A stretch of DNA of 64,000 nt. Source: Thermopetrobacter sp. TC1. Its GTDB lineage: Bacteria > Pseudomonadota > Alphaproteobacteria > Rhizobiales > Aestuariivirgaceae. The translations under genes were made by a program, and so were the position numbers. The DNA lies in NCBI RefSeq assembly GCF_000746275.1, contig NZ_KN050828.1, positions 39,098-103,097 of the forward strand. The letters run 5' to 3'. A model generated the notes under the pieces. It did not search any database. It was given only the letters and a program-made list of their open reading frames with translations, and was not told the DNA's origin. Positions 63,320-64,000 of this stretch are shown here, piece after piece (the first letter of the stretch is position 1; every line of letters begins with the position of its first letter).

Positions 63320-64000
63320 TCACTGCCGGCGCAGCATCTCCTCCAGGGCATCGAGATATTCGTTGAGGTGATTTTCGTCCTCGAAACGCAGCCAGCCTTC
63401 GTATTCCAGCTCGGCCTCGATGGTGCCGTCGGACAGGATACGGGCCGGGCGGCCGCGAATGATCGTTTCCTTGACTATATAGAGCACCTCCGGCGTTTCC
63501 TCTTGAGGCGGCAAAGCGGCCTCTTTTTCCTCCGGCTTTTCGGCGGGCTTTTCGGCAGCGGCCGGCTTTTCCGTGATGGCCGGTTTTTGCTCTGGCGCTG
63601 CCGGTTTTTCCGCAGTGACCGGCTTTTCTTCCGGCGAGGCAGGTTTTGCCGGAGTTTTCTCCCTTTTCTCCGCTAAAGCAGGCGGCTCTGTGGGCGCCGG
63701 TTTCTCTTCCGGCGTTATGGGCTTTTCTTTCGGGGCTGCCGGCTTTTGTTCAGCAGCGGCCGGTTTTTGCTCTGGCGCAGCGGGCTTTTGTTCCGCAGGT
63801 GCCGGCTTCTGCTCCGGTGCGGGCTGGGGTTTGGGCGCCTCAGGCTTGGCCTCCGCGGCCGCCTTGGGTTGAGCAGCGGCGGGTTTCTGCTCCGGCGCCG
63901 GCTGAGGTTTGGGCGCCTTAGGCTTGGCCTCCGCAGCCGGCTTGGGCTGTGCGGCGGCGGGCTTCTGCTCCGGCGCGGGCTGGGGTTTGGGCGCCTCGGG
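63320..64000 (-). CDS. Partial Lys/Pro/Ala/Glu repeat protein
   Basis: The frame is open from the right edge of the window to the stop at 63320, so its start is outside. Upstream of 63514 it is almost wholly low-complexity repeat: units such as PKPQPAPEQKPAAAQ and EEKPAPTEP recur, in DNA as well as protein, with about 25-residue periodicity near the edge. The last 60 residues are a non-repetitive domain (VLYIVKETIIRGRPARILSD, then EYEGWLRFEDENHLNEYLDA). The repeats resemble the flexible, periplasm-spanning linker of some envelope proteins. Function unknown; total length unknown. Confidence 0.6.
   Translation of the reverse strand, partial: PEAPKPQPAPEQKPAAAQPKPAAEAKPKAPKPQPAPEQKPAAAQPKAAAEAKPEAPKPQPAPEQKPAPAEQKPAAPEQKPAAAEQKPAAPKEKPITPEEKPAPTEPPALAEKREKTPAKPASPEEKPVTAEKPAAPEQKPAITEKPAAAEKPAEKPEEKEAALPPQEETPEVLYIVKETIIRGRPARILSDGTIEAELEYEGWLRFEDENHLNEYLDALEEMLRRQ

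Overview
The window looks like chromosomal DNA of a motile, GC-rich alphaproteobacterium. The order (Hyphomicrobiales) is an inference from gene order. The flagellar genes run motA-fliM-fliN-fliG-flhB and flgB-flgC-fliE-flgG-flgA-flgI-motE-flgH-fliL-fliP, as in rhizobia. lspA, a DUF3035 lipoprotein and two M16 peptidases are adjacent, a DUF4164-like gene precedes zapA, and there is a DUF5330-like protein. A perfect CtrA-type site (TTAA-N7-TTAAC) fits the same group. I could not assign a genus. No tRNA, rRNA, transposase gene or CRISPR array was seen.

Layout. 1-5.5 kb: ileS (minus) between two candidate small RNAs; the second has a Fur box over its -35 and a 10-bp terminator stem with 14 Ts. 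It is followed by four tandem perfect hairpins, a dispersed repeat and ygfZ. 5.6-12.3 kb: housekeeping genes on plus (pyrC, a TerC-family protein, dapF, mtaB-ftsY, yciB). 12.4-17.2 kb: motor, switch and export genes on plus; fliM carries an in-frame TAG. 17.5-26.1 kb: flagellin, then the rod/ring/export operon, on minus. 26.3-28.3 kb: a DUF72 gene, a clipped reading frame, an AT-rich DUF3800 insert and a strongly structured junction. 28.3-34.6 kb: ahcY, an ATP-grasp ligase with a polysaccharide-type flippase, and hslU without hslV. 34.7-46.8 kb: a DinG-like helicase, typA, a DUF3108 protein, rpmB, ald, a Sel1-repeat protein with a ThiE-like protein, and a transketolase. 47-50.6 kb: a DUF4164-like gene and zapA, a repeat-rich 0.9-kb gap, a degenerate receiver protein downstream of a CtrA site, and a CoA ester lyase. 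50.7-64 kb: two M16 peptidases, a DUF3035 lipoprotein and lspA, DUF5330-like and peptidoglycan-binding proteins, EVE, YciI, gpsA and tsaD divergent from hemC, a zinc metallopeptidase, cobB, and the C-terminal part of a Lys/Pro/Ala/Glu repeat protein cut by the window edge.

How it fits together. About a quarter of the window encodes the flagellum: stator (motA, motE), switch (fliM/N/G), export (flhB, fliP), rod and rings (flgB/C/G, fliE, flgI, flgH, flgA), fliL and one flagellin. Three families of small non-coding palindromic repeats occupy intergenic gaps and explain several apparent open reading frames. The most unusual signals are the Fur-box RNA candidate, the four-hairpin cluster, the amber codon in fliM, the MITE-like repeats and the DUF3800 insertion with its structured junction.
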